Assembly: GCF_009857535.1 (NCBI RefSeq)
Contig: NZ_WWCS01000004.1
Location: 124,001-188,000, forward strand
Length of the DNA stretch: 64,000 bases
Source of the DNA: Duganella margarita
GTDB lineage: Bacteria > Pseudomonadota > Gammaproteobacteria > Burkholderiales > Burkholderiaceae_D
Direction: 5' to 3'
How positions within the stretch are numbered: position 1 is the stretch's first letter; the number at the start of each line of letters is the position of its first letter. Of the stretch, positions 28,387 to 36,599 are shown in pieces. The notes below the pieces were generated by a model that saw nothing but the letters and a program-made list of their open reading frames with translations, was not told where the DNA came from and ran no database searches. The position numbers and the translations under genes were made by a program.

Positions 28387-28666
28387 ACCGCCACCGCCCG
28401 CCGCGCCGCCGCTCACGCGCCTGCAACATTGGCACAAGACCCGCCGCATGACCGCGCTGCTGCTGACGCTGTGGATGCTGACCGGCTTCTGCGCCGCCTT
28501 CTTCGCCCGCGAGCTGGCCGGCCTGAGCGTGTTCGGCTGGCCGCTGTCGTTCTATCTGGCGGCGCAGGGCGCGTCGCTGGTCTATCTCGGCATCATCGCC
28601 TTTTACGCCTGGCGCATGCGCCGGCTCGACCGCGCCGCAGCTACGCCACAGGAGCCGTCCGCTTGA
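28379..28666 (+). CDS. DUF4212 small subunit of a sodium:solute symporter
   Basis: A 95-residue protein with two membrane segments, beginning MDKPPPPAAPPLTRLQHWHKTRRM and including TGFCAAFFARELAGLSVFGWPLSFYLAAQGASLVYLGIIAFYAWRM, the DUF4212 signature. It is always found beside a large symporter of the VC_2705 subfamily, as here. Start chosen at ATG 28379, overlapping the kinase by 8 bases; an ATG at 28355 would add eight residues. Confidence 0.87.
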   Translation: MDKPPPPAAPPLTRLQHWHKTRRMTALLLTLWMLTGFCAAFFARELAGLSVFGWPLSFYLAAQGASLVYLGIIAFYAWRMRRLDRAAATPQEPSA

Positions 28667-30717
28667 AGCCACGCACCTTCTTCCAGCGCCTGCGCAGCTA
28701 CTACGCCATGTTCACCGCCGGCTTCGGCGGCTTCCTGATCGCGCTGGCCGCGCTGGAGCAGGAAGGCATGCCGCGCGTATGGATCGGCTACCTGTTCATG
28801 TTCGCCACCATCGTGCTGTACGCGCTGATCGGCGTTATCAGCCGCACCTCCAACGTACTGGAATACTACGTGGCCGGCCGCCGCGTGCCGGCCATGTTCA
28901 ACGGCATGGCCACCGCCGCCGACTGGATCTCGGCCGCCAGCTTCATCAGTCTGGCGGGCGGCCTCTACCTGCATGGCTTCGACGGCCTGGCCTACATCAT
29001 GGGCTGGACTGGCGGCTACTGCCTGGTGGCGCTGCTGATTGCCCCCTACCTGCGCAAGTTCGCCCAGTACACCATCCCCGACTTCCTGGCCGAACGCTAC
29101 GGCGGCGCCGACGATGCCGAGCGTGGCGGTCGCGCGGTGCGCATCCTGGCCGTGATCGCCACCATCATCGTCTCCTTCACCTACGTGGTGGCGCAGATCT
29201 ACGCGGTGGGCCTGATCGCCTCGCGCTTCACCGGCGTCGACTTCTCGGTCGGCATCTTTCTCGGCCTGGCCAGCATCCTGGTGTGTTCCTTCCTCGGCGG
29301 CATGCGCGCCATCACCTGGACCCAGGTGGCGCAGTACATCATTATCCTGGTGGCGTTTTTGATCCCGGCCATCTGGCTGTCGGCCAAGCACACCGACAAT
29401 CCTATCCCGCAAGTGGCCTACGGCAAACTGCTGCCCAAGCTGAGCGCACGCGAGCACGTGCTGCAGGAAGATCCGAAAGAAGCCCAGGTGCGCGCCATCT
29501 TCCGCCAGCGCGCCGCCGACTACGACCAGCGCCTCAGGACGCTGCCGTCGTCGTGGGAGATCGGCCGCGCCGAAGCCCAGCGCAAGGTGGATCACGTCAA
29601 GACACGCAACGCCTCGCTGCTGGAAATCCGCAGCGCCGAACGCGAACTGGTCGCCTATCCGAAAAACGCCGACGAGGCCGAACGCGTATGGACCGAAGCA
29701 CGCGAACAGAACCTGCAACGGGCCGAGCCGATCACGCCGCACGCCACGCCCTACCCCGGCGATCCGGCCACCTCCGACATCAAGCGCAACAACTTCCTGG
29801 CGCTGGTGTTCTGCCTGATGCTGGGCACGGCCGCGCTGCCGCACATTTTGATGCGCTCCTACACCACGCCGTCGGTACACGACACCCGCGTCTCGGTGCT
29901 GTGGACGCTATTCTTCATCCTGCTGATCTACCTGACCATTCCGGCGCTGGCGGTGCTGGTGAAGTACGACATCTACAACGCGCTGGTCGGCACCAGCTAC
30001 GACCACCTGCCCAACTGGGTGTCGTACTGGGCCAATGTGGACAAGCTCAATCCCCTGTTCAGCATCAACGACGTCAACCACGACGGCGTGGTGCAACTGG
30101 CCGAAATCACCATCGATGCCGACGTGCTGGTGCTGGCCACGCCGGAAATCGCCGGCCTGCCGTATGTGATCTCGGGACTGGTGGCGGCCGGCGGCCTGGC
30201 GGCGGCGCTGTCCACCGCCGACGGCCTGCTGCTGGCCATCTCCAATGCGCTGTCGCACGACGTGTATTACAAGCTGGTGGACCGCAGCGCCTCCACCCAA
30301 AAGCGCGTGACGATTTCCAAATTGCTGTTGCTGGCGGTGGCCTTCATCGCCGCCTATGCCGCCTCGACCAAGCCGGGCGATATTTTGTCGCTGGTAGGCG
30401 CGGCCTTCTCGCTGGCCGGCTCGACGCTGTTCCCGGCGCTGGTGCTGGGCGTGTTCTGGAAACGCGCCAACCACCACGGCGCGGTGGCCGGCATGACGGT
30501 CGGCTTCCTGGTGTGCGTCTACTACATGCTGCACACTAATCCGATCCTCGGCGGCGGCGCGGCCAATCAGTGGTTCCACATCGCGCCGATTTCGGCCGGC
30601 ATCTTCGGCGTGCCGTCCGGTTTGCTGACCGTGGTCGTGGTTAGCCTGCTGACGCCGGCGCCGGGAGCGCGCGCGGCGGCGCTGGTCGACTACATCCGCG
30701 CGCCGGAGCAACATTAA
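28663..30717 (+). CDS. Sodium:solute symporter, VC_2705 subfamily, with EF-hand-like loop
   Basis: The 684-residue protein uses a TTG start at 28663 that overlaps the DUF4212 stop by 4 bases (TTGA). Membrane blocks typical of the SSS family include GMATAADWISAASFISLAGGLYLHGFDGLAYIMGWTGGY and TQVAQYIIILVAFLIPAIWL. A hydrophilic insert of about 130 residues (about 243-375) sits between membrane segments. Residues 470-481 (DVNHDGVVQLAE) fit an EF-hand calcium loop. Acetate-like organic acids are known substrates of related proteins; here the substrate is unknown. It ends the four-gene operon with the two-component system. Confidence 0.9.
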   Translation: MKPRTFFQRLRSYYAMFTAGFGGFLIALAALEQEGMPRVWIGYLFMFATIVLYALIGVISRTSNVLEYYVAGRRVPAMFNGMATAADWISAASFISLAGGLYLHGFDGLAYIMGWTGGYCLVALLIAPYLRKFAQYTIPDFLAERYGGADDAERGGRAVRILAVIATIIVSFTYVVAQIYAVGLIASRFTGVDFSVGIFLGLASILVCSFLGGMRAITWTQVAQYIIILVAFLIPAIWLSAKHTDNPIPQVAYGKLLPKLSAREHVLQEDPKEAQVRAIFRQRAADYDQRLRTLPSSWEIGRAEAQRKVDHVKTRNASLLEIRSAERELVAYPKNADEAERVWTEAREQNLQRAEPITPHATPYPGDPATSDIKRNNFLALVFCLMLGTAALPHILMRSYTTPSVHDTRVSVLWTLFFILLIYLTIPALAVLVKYDIYNALVGTSYDHLPNWVSYWANVDKLNPLFSINDVNHDGVVQLAEITIDADVLVLATPEIAGLPYVISGLVAAGGLAAALSTADGLLLAISNALSHDVYYKLVDRSASTQKRVTISKLLLLAVAFIAAYAASTKPGDILSLVGAAFSLAGSTLFPALVLGVFWKRANHHGAVAGMTVGFLVCVYYMLHTNPILGGGAANQWFHIAPISAGIFGVPSGLLTVVVVSLLTPAPGARAAALVDYIRAPEQH

Positions 30718-30791
30718 TATACATTTATGCTGTGGCGCATTTGGCAAGCTAGTGCTATCGTGACTTGGTTACTTATTTTATAACAAGGTAT

Positions 30792-32810
30792 ATGCGCTTC
30801 CATCCCTTTTTGCGCGCCCTGGCTGTGGCCGGCGCGTTCCTGTGCGGCCACTCCCAGGCAGCCGACACGGCCAAGGCCCTGCCGCCGATCGCCGATTTCT
30901 TCAGCAATCCGGAATTCACCGGCGCCGTGCTGTCACCGAGCGGCAAATACCTGGCGGTCAAGGTCAGCAACAAGAGCAGCAAGCGAGACATGCTCGGCGT
31001 GGTCGACCTGACCACCAACGCGGTCAAGGTGGTCGGCAACTTCAGCGATGCCGACATCGGCGCCTACCAATGGGTCAACGACGAGCGGCTGGTATTCACC
31101 GCCACCGACCGCGATCTGGCGCAAGGCGACATGCGCTATGCTCCCGGCCTGTACGCCATCAACCGCGATGGCAGCAAGTTCCGCCAGCTGGCGATGCGCA
31201 ACGGCCAGCCTTTCATCACCAATGGTTCCAGCCTGACCTCGCGCGAGCTGCTGCCATGGCACACCTATCTGATGCCGCAGACCGGCGCCCAGGATTCGGA
31301 ATACATCTACGTCCAGGACCGCATCTTCAGCAGCAGCGGCGAATACCTGTACACCAATCTGCTCAAGCTGAATACGCTCAATGGCCGCGTCAACGGTTCG
31401 GTCAAGCGGCCGGGCGACAGCTACTTCTGGCTGCTGGACAACAAGGGCGAACCGCGCCTGACCATGACCAACGACAAGGGCGGCACCAACAGCGTGTACT
31501 ACCGCGATCCCGCCAACGACGAGTGGCGCAAGCTGACCGACTTCGAACGCTACACCGGCCACGGCGGCGCCTTCCGCCCGGTGTCGTTCGGCCCGGATGG
31601 CACCTTCTACGTGGTCAGTCACGCGCCCGGCAAGGACACCACGGCGGTATTCACCTACGACATCGCCGCCGGCAAGATGTCCGACAAGCCGCTAGTGGCA
31701 CTGGACGGCTATGACTTCAGCGGCAACATGATTGTGCGCGACAACAAACTGCTGGGCGTCAACCACCTGACCGACGCCTGGGGTACCAGCTGGACCGATC
31801 CCGCCATGAAAGCCTTGCAGGAAAAGATCGACAAGATGCTGCCCAACACCGTCAACCAGTTGACGCTGCCGGCACGGCGGGAAACGCCGTGGGTGCTGGT
31901 GACCGCGTTCGCCGACATCTGGCCCAAGCGCACCATGTTGTACAACACCGAAACCGACAAGCTGACGCTGGTTGGCGCGGCGTTCTCCAACATCGATCCC
32001 AACCAAATGGCGCGCAAGGACCTGGTGCACTATAAAGCGCGCGATGGCTTGAGCATCCCGGCCTGGCTGACATTGCCGAAAGGCGAAGGCAAAAACCTGC
32101 CGCTGATCGTGCTGGTGCACGGCGGCCCATGGGTGCGTGGCGGCAAGTGGGAGTGGGATCCGGAAGCCCAGTTCCTGGCCTCGCGCGGCTATGCCGTGCT
32201 GGAACCGGAATACCGCGGCAGCACCGGCTATGGTGGCCGTCTGTACCGCGCCGGCTTCAAGCAATGGGGCCTGAAAATGCAGGACGACATCACCGACGGC
32301 ACCCGCTGGGCGATCGACAAAGGCTATGCCGACGCCAGGCGTATCTGTATCGCCGGCGCGAGCTACGGCGGCTACGCTACGCTGATGGGATTGATCAAGG
32401 AGCCCAACCTGTACAAATGCGGCGTCGAGTGGGTGGGCGTCAGCGACATCAACCTGATGTACACCGGCAGCTGGTTCTACGCCTCCGACTTCACCGACGA
32501 CTACAAACGTTACGGCATGCCGGTGCTGATCGGAGATCGGGAGAAAGATGCGGAACAACTGAAAGCCACCTCACCGCTGTTGCGCGCCAGTGAAGTCAAG
32601 CAGCCGCTGCTGATGGCCTACGGCGGCGCCGACACCCGCGTGCCGCTGCCGCATGGCACCAAGTTCTACAACGCGGTCAAGGAAACCAACCCGAATGTCG
32701 AATGGATCGAGTACGAGGAGGAAGGCCACGGCTGGAAACTGCCGAAGAACCGCATCGACTTCTGGGGCAAGGTGGAGAAATTCCTCGACAAGAATATCGG
32801 CGCGCAGTAA
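30792..32810 (+). CDS. Exported S9-family (prolyl oligopeptidase type) peptidase
   Basis: The 672-residue precursor starts at ATG 30792 with a signal peptide ending near HSQA. An N-terminal beta-propeller-like part precedes a C-terminal alpha/beta hydrolase with Ser524 in GASYGGYA, the acid in GGADTRVP and the histidine in EEGHGW. The order fits the acylaminoacyl peptidase/dipeptidyl peptidase group of S9. It probably acts in the periplasm on peptides. AAGG precedes the chosen start; an upstream frame from 30765 is less likely. Confidence 0.9.
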   Translation: MRFHPFLRALAVAGAFLCGHSQAADTAKALPPIADFFSNPEFTGAVLSPSGKYLAVKVSNKSSKRDMLGVVDLTTNAVKVVGNFSDADIGAYQWVNDERLVFTATDRDLAQGDMRYAPGLYAINRDGSKFRQLAMRNGQPFITNGSSLTSRELLPWHTYLMPQTGAQDSEYIYVQDRIFSSSGEYLYTNLLKLNTLNGRVNGSVKRPGDSYFWLLDNKGEPRLTMTNDKGGTNSVYYRDPANDEWRKLTDFERYTGHGGAFRPVSFGPDGTFYVVSHAPGKDTTAVFTYDIAAGKMSDKPLVALDGYDFSGNMIVRDNKLLGVNHLTDAWGTSWTDPAMKALQEKIDKMLPNTVNQLTLPARRETPWVLVTAFADIWPKRTMLYNTETDKLTLVGAAFSNIDPNQMARKDLVHYKARDGLSIPAWLTLPKGEGKNLPLIVLVHGGPWVRGGKWEWDPEAQFLASRGYAVLEPEYRGSTGYGGRLYRAGFKQWGLKMQDDITDGTRWAIDKGYADARRICIAGASYGGYATLMGLIKEPNLYKCGVEWVGVSDINLMYTGSWFYASDFTDDYKRYGMPVLIGDREKDAEQLKATSPLLRASEVKQPLLMAYGGADTRVPLPHGTKFYNAVKETNPNVEWIEYEEEGHGWKLPKNRIDFWGKVEKFLDKNIGAQ

Positions 32811-32866
32811 AGATCGCGTTATAGTCTCGGTGCAGCAAGCCTTTCTACAATTACGGAGGAGCGAGC

Positions 32867-34081
32867 ATGGCATCGGGAAAAATTCTGGTCGCACAGGGAG
32901 GCGGGCCGACCGCCGTCATCAACCAGTCGCTGGCGGGGGTGGTGCTGGAAGCGCGCCGCTTCCGCGACTGTCGCCGCGTCTACGGCGCGATGCACGGCGT
33001 GCGCGGCATCGTCAACGAAGACCTGGTCGACCTGACGCGCGAAACCAGCCACAACCTGGAGCTGGTGGCGGCCACGCCCTCCTCCGCGCTGGGCTCCACC
33101 CGCGACAAGCCGGACCTGGCCTACTGCGCCGAGATCTTCAAAGTGCTGCGCGCGCACGACATCGAGCAGTTCTACTACATCGGCGGCAACGATTCATCGG
33201 ACACCGTGCGCATCGTCAGCGAACAGGCGCAGGCGGCCAACTACGCGCTGCGCTGCATCCACATCCCCAAGACTATCGACAACGACCTGGTCGGCAGTGA
33301 CCACACCCCGGGCTTCCCGTCGGCCGCGCGCTTTGTGGCGCAGGCGTTTGCCGGCGCCAACCTGGACAACGCCGCCCTGCCGGGCGTATATGTGGGCGTG
33401 GTGATGGGCCGGCATGCCGGCTTCCTCACCGCCGCCTCCGCGCTGGGAAAAAAGTTCCATGACGATGGCCCGCACCTGATCTATCTGCCGGAGCGGGTGT
33501 TTTCGCTGGCGCAGTTTTTGGCGGATGTGAAAGCCACCTATGAACGCTACGGCCGCTGCGTGATCGCGGTATCGGAAGGCATTCATGATGCGAGTGGTGA
33601 GGCGATCGCCTCCCTGCTGGCCAAGGAAGTGGAGCGCGACGCGCATGGCAATGTGCAGCTGTCCGGCACCGGCGCGCTGGCCGATTTGCTGTGCGATGAA
33701 ATCAAGGCCAAACTCGGCATTAAGCGCGTGCGCGGCGACACTTTCGGCTATTTGCAGCGCTCCTTCATCGGCTGCGTGTCGGACGTCGACCAGCGCGAGG
33801 CGCGCGAAGTCGGCGAGAAGGCCGTGCAGTTCGCCATGTGGGGCGACCGCGACGGCTCGGTAGCGATCAAGCGCACCGGCTTCTACTCGGTCGACTACGA
33901 ACTGCTGCCGCTGAGTGCGGTGGCGGGCAAGACGCGCGTGATGGAGGACGAGTTCATCAGCGCCAGCGGCACCGACGTCACCGACGCCTTCCGCATGTAC
34001 CTGCGTCCCCTGCTCGGCGCCGGCATGCCCGACGCCTTCCGCCTGCGCCCCGCGCCGGTGGAGAAAATTCTCAAGCGCTAA
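32867..34081 (+). CDS. pfp: 6-phosphofructokinase, probably pyrophosphate-dependent
   Basis: The 404-residue protein is a PfkA-superfamily enzyme: GGGPTAVIN (11-19), GGNDSSDT (106-113) and PKTIDND (134-140). ATP-using enzymes have GGDGS and GTIDND. Asp in the place of the glycine and Lys before TIDND point to PPi as the donor. The motif has Asn108 where most have Asp, which merits a check. GGAGGAG precedes the ATG. It stands alone, with no glycolytic neighbour. Confidence 0.85.
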   Translation: MASGKILVAQGGGPTAVINQSLAGVVLEARRFRDCRRVYGAMHGVRGIVNEDLVDLTRETSHNLELVAATPSSALGSTRDKPDLAYCAEIFKVLRAHDIEQFYYIGGNDSSDTVRIVSEQAQAANYALRCIHIPKTIDNDLVGSDHTPGFPSAARFVAQAFAGANLDNAALPGVYVGVVMGRHAGFLTAASALGKKFHDDGPHLIYLPERVFSLAQFLADVKATYERYGRCVIAVSEGIHDASGEAIASLLAKEVERDAHGNVQLSGTGALADLLCDEIKAKLGIKRVRGDTFGYLQRSFIGCVSDVDQREAREVGEKAVQFAMWGDRDGSVAIKRTGFYSVDYELLPLSAVAGKTRVMEDEFISASGTDVTDAFRMYLRPLLGAGMPDAFRLRPAPVEKILKR

Positions 34082-34086
34082 TCCTG

Positions 34087-34383
34087 TCAGGCCGCGTCCT
34101 TACGCGGTGGGAATAGGAAAGGTCGAACCGTAGCGGGATCGACCTTTTTTCTTGCCTGCATCAGGCTGTGATCAGTCTGCATCCCCAGCCATGATTCGGC
34201 AGAACGGCCCAGCGCCAGTTCAAACCGGACAGCCATCTCCGCCGTCAACTCTATCTCTTGCATCAGCAAACCATCGATAGTCTGTACCGGCAGCCCCAGT
34301 CGCTCCGACAACTCGACCGAACTAATTTTGTACGGTTCGACATAGGACAGAGACAGATATTCCCCAGGATGCATAGTGATCAT
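34087..34383 (-). CDS. higA: HigA-family antitoxin
   Basis: The 98-residue protein begins MITMHPGEYLSLSYVEPYKISSVELSERLGLPVQTIDGLL, with the HPGE start and helix-turn-helix typical of HigA. AGGA precedes ATG 34383. Unusually, the toxin gene is not upstream on the same strand but divergent, starting 79 bases away on the plus strand. HigA would neutralise HigB and could repress both genes from the shared spacer. Confidence 0.85.
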   Translation of the reverse strand: MITMHPGEYLSLSYVEPYKISSVELSERLGLPVQTIDGLLMQEIELTAEMAVRFELALGRSAESWLGMQTDHSLMQARKKVDPATVRPFLFPPRKDAA

Positions 34384-34399
34384 AGTTCCTCCGACGCCG

Positions 34400-34429
34400 A
34401 TTAGAACTCACTCTTTATCGTAGAAGCAA
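34400..34429 (-). promoter_or_regulatory. Candidate promoter of higA
   Basis: On the minus strand TTGCTT (34424-34429) and TCTAAT (34400-34405) are 18 bases apart, 17 bases before the higA ATG. The match is fair. No clear palindromic operator is visible in the spacer. Confidence 0.35.
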
Positions 34430-34462
34430 ACACTAAGCCCGTCAACCATTCAGGACAATGTC

Positions 34463-34795
34463 ATGATTCTTCATAGCAGAGATATCGTGCATAAAGGCAT
34501 GCGGCGCCTCTGGCAGTCCGGCGGTAGCGACAAACGCGCCATTTCTGTTTCCTGGGCCAGATCCTTGGGTGACATCTTGCTGCATTTGCACTCAGCAAGA
34601 TGTCTGGATGATATCCGCGATGGTTTGGGCGTGCTCAAAAACGTCAAACAACTAAGCGGACATGCTTGCCGTTACAGCATAGAAGTAAATGCCAACTGGC
34701 GCGTCACCTTCAACTGTATTGATGCAGATACCGGCATCGTCACAGACATCGATCTGGAAGACCTGCATCGCCATGGCGGTGCTCGGCGCCACTAG
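34463..34795 (+). CDS. higB: HigB-like RelE/ParE-family toxin
   Basis: A 110-residue protein. IVHKGMRRLWQSG near the start, LGDILLHLHSARCLDDI in the middle, and CRYSIEVNANWRVTFNCID align with the HKGL, LRRIL and NWRLTF blocks of HigB. The ending IDLEDLHRH matches the DYEDYH terminus of the family. HigB toxins are ribosome-dependent mRNA nucleases. The gene is divergent from higA, a rare arrangement, and is followed by a short gap before the next gene. Confidence 0.8.
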   Translation: MILHSRDIVHKGMRRLWQSGGSDKRAISVSWARSLGDILLHLHSARCLDDIRDGLGVLKNVKQLSGHACRYSIEVNANWRVTFNCIDADTGIVTDIDLEDLHRHGGARRH

Positions 34796-34878
34796 ATTTA
34801 CGGGGCTTTACAGTGCATTGACGCCGTCTAACAGCGCGCGCGCCGACAATGCCTGCTCATATCGCTACGGGAGTTTTT

Positions 34879-35142
34879 ATGAAGTTGATGAAGCATTGGA
34901 TGTTGTGGTCGGCGCTGGCCGGTTGCATGCTGAGCGCGTCCGCGCAGAATAATCCGCCGCCGGACGGTCCGCCGCCAGGTCCACCGCCGGAAGCGGTGGC
35001 CGCCTGCAAAGGCAAGGTCGAGGGCGACAAGGTGCAGTTCGCCGGCCATCACGGCGACACCGTCAGCGGCGTGTGCCACAAGCACGGCGACGTCATCGCC
35101 GCCATGCCGGAAGGCGGACCGCCACCGCCGCCGCAGCGCTGA
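34879..35142 (+). CDS. Small secreted proline-rich protein
   Basis: An 87-residue precursor starting at ATG 34879, with GGGAG 8-12 bases upstream. It has a signal peptide ending near SASA, a PPPDGPPPGPPPE linker and a short core ACKGKVEGDKVQFAGHHGDTVSGVC with two cysteines. The pattern C-x-G-K-x-E-G-D ... G-x-V-x-G-x-C recurs in many small exported proteobacterial proteins of unknown function. The tail is again proline rich. Confidence 0.7.
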   Translation: MKLMKHWMLWSALAGCMLSASAQNNPPPDGPPPGPPPEAVAACKGKVEGDKVQFAGHHGDTVSGVCHKHGDVIAAMPEGGPPPPPQR

Positions 35143-35168
35143 TCGTCTGCTGTCGCCTGCCGCCGGTG

Positions 35169-36371
35169 CTACTGCCCCAGCGCCGGCAGCAGCGGCGTGA
35201 TGTCGCCGTCGGACGGCAGCGGCGCCACGTCCAGCAAACGCATCAGCAATGGATAGACGTCGACGTTGTCAAATTCCGGCAGCACCACCCCCGGCTTGAA
35301 GGCCGGACCGGCGGCGATGAAGGTCGCCGCCATGTCCGGCGACTGATTGTCGTAGCCGTGCTTGCCGCCCTTGACCTTGGCCGCGCTCTTGTCGCTGAAC
35401 ACAATGCTCCAGCCCGGATCGGCCAGGCACAGGAAGGCCGGCACGCGCGCATTGTGGCCATACGCCAGCCGCGCCGGAATCGTTTCCTTGCGCCAGCACT
35501 GGAAATGCGCGTGCGGCTGCAGCAGCGCCGCCGCCAGCTGGTCGGCCTGCGCCGGCGACGATGGATTGATGCCCGCGTAGGGGCCACTGGTCACATCTTC
35601 ATAACTGTCCTTCGGCAGCATCTGGTACAACGGCAGCACGCGCTCGTGGTTGACCGCCGCCATGCCATGGTCGGAGACGATCACCAGGTTGGCGTCGATG
35701 TGACGGCTGGCCAGCCCGTCCAGCAGGCGGCCGATGGCCTGGTCGACCAGCGCCACCGCCTCGGTGGTCTGCGGCGCAGCCGGACCGAACTCGTGGCCGG
35801 CGTGGTCGACATTATCAAAATACAAGGTCATGAAACCGAAGCGCTGGTCGGCCGGACGGTCCAGCCACGACAGCAACGTATCGACCCGCTCGCTGGCCGG
35901 CAGCTTGCCGTCGAACTTGGGCGCCAGGGTCGGCCGCACGCCATGAATCGCCGCTTCCGAACCGGGCCAGAACATGGTGCCGCTACGGATGCCGTTGCGC
36001 TCGGCCGTCACCCACACCGGCTCGCCCTGATCCCACCAGCGATGGTCAGCCACCGCTTCGGCGTTGCTGAGGGTGAAACGCTGGTCGGAAATCGCCTTGT
36101 CGATCATGGTGTTGTCGACGATGCCGTGATGGTCGGGCCGCAGGCCGGTGACCAGCGTGTAATGGTTAGGGAACGTAATCGACGGGAACGACGGCCGCAT
36201 CGCCACCGCCCGCACGCCGGCGGCCACCATCCGGTTGAGGTGGGGCGTGACGCCACGCTCCAGGTAATCCGGACGGAAGCCGTCCAGCGATACCAGAATG
36301 ACAGGATGGGCCGGCTGCGCGGCCGCGACGCCGGCGGCCAGCGCCAGCAACAGGGTCAGGAGTTTTTTCAT
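35169..36371 (-). CDS. Exported nucleotide pyrophosphatase/phosphodiesterase (alkaline phosphatase superfamily)
   Basis: The 400-residue precursor starts at ATG 36371 with a signal peptide ending near VAAAQ. Metal and catalytic residues are in LVSLDGFRPDYL (Asp30), SITFPNHYTL (nucleophile Thr66, Asn69), FDNVDHAGH and SDHGMA, as in ectonucleotide pyrophosphatase/phosphodiesterases. It probably hydrolyses nucleotide or lipid phosphodiesters in the periplasm. The frame extends 17 codons upstream without a ribosome site. Downstream of purM, whose transcript runs toward it. Confidence 0.9.
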   Translation of the reverse strand: MKKLLTLLLALAAGVAAAQPAHPVILVSLDGFRPDYLERGVTPHLNRMVAAGVRAVAMRPSFPSITFPNHYTLVTGLRPDHHGIVDNTMIDKAISDQRFTLSNAEAVADHRWWDQGEPVWVTAERNGIRSGTMFWPGSEAAIHGVRPTLAPKFDGKLPASERVDTLLSWLDRPADQRFGFMTLYFDNVDHAGHEFGPAAPQTTEAVALVDQAIGRLLDGLASRHIDANLVIVSDHGMAAVNHERVLPLYQMLPKDSYEDVTSGPYAGINPSSPAQADQLAAALLQPHAHFQCWRKETIPARLAYGHNARVPAFLCLADPGWSIVFSDKSAAKVKGGKHGYDNQSPDMAATFIAAGPAFKPGVVLPEFDNVDVYPLLMRLLDVAPLPSDGDITPLLPALGQ

Positions 36372-36428
36372 GGCCGGCAGTATGCCAGCCGTGCGTGACG
36401 CGACCATGAAAAAAGCGGGCACGCGGCC

Positions 36429-36562
36429 TAATACCGTTAAGTTAAGCGCCGTCGTTCCCGCGCAAGCGGGAACCCATGCCGCGTTTGCCAGGCAAACGTC
36501 CTATGGATTCCCGCTTGCGCGGGAATGACGATGTGAAATTTCAGCTTAACTTAACGGCATTA
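36429..36562. mobile_element. 134-bp MITE-like element carrying a REPIN
   Basis: Ends are 19-bp terminal inverted repeats, TAATACCGTTAAGTTAAGC (36429-36447) and its complement at 36544-36562 with one mismatch. The flanking GGCACGCGGCC (36418-36428 and 36563-36573) is an 11-bp direct repeat, a target-site duplication. The element has no coding capacity and must have been moved by a transposase elsewhere. The long duplication would suit an IS4-type enzyme; this is inference. Confidence 0.85.
36450..36530. repeat. REPIN-like paired inverted repeat, copy 4 (inside the MITE-like element)
   Basis: The left arm is CGTCGTTCCCGCGCAAGCGGGAA, the right arm its near complement GATTCCCGCTTGCGCGGGAATGACG. 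The centre (GTTTGCCAGGCAAAC) is itself palindromic. It accounts for almost all of the interior of the 134-bp element. Confidence 0.85.
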
Positions 36563-36599
36563 GGCACGCGGCCCGCTTTTTTGTATCGCAAAGTATCGC

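Larger units (their letters stand above)
36409..36582. terminator. Rho-independent terminator split by a miniature element
   Basis: The left half (36409-36428: A6 then GCGGGC and ACGCGGCC) and the right half (36574-36582: CGC then T6) rejoin, after removal of 36429-36573, into a 6-bp GC stem with 5-base loop flanked by A6 and T6. It would have served the purM transcript or the opposite strand; now its halves are 145 bases apart. Confidence 0.75.

Noticed and set aside
26785..28449. A 554-residue open frame on minus across the histidine kinase
   Set aside because: It is antisense to a kinase with all motifs in place; the composition is a Gln/Arg/His-rich shadow.
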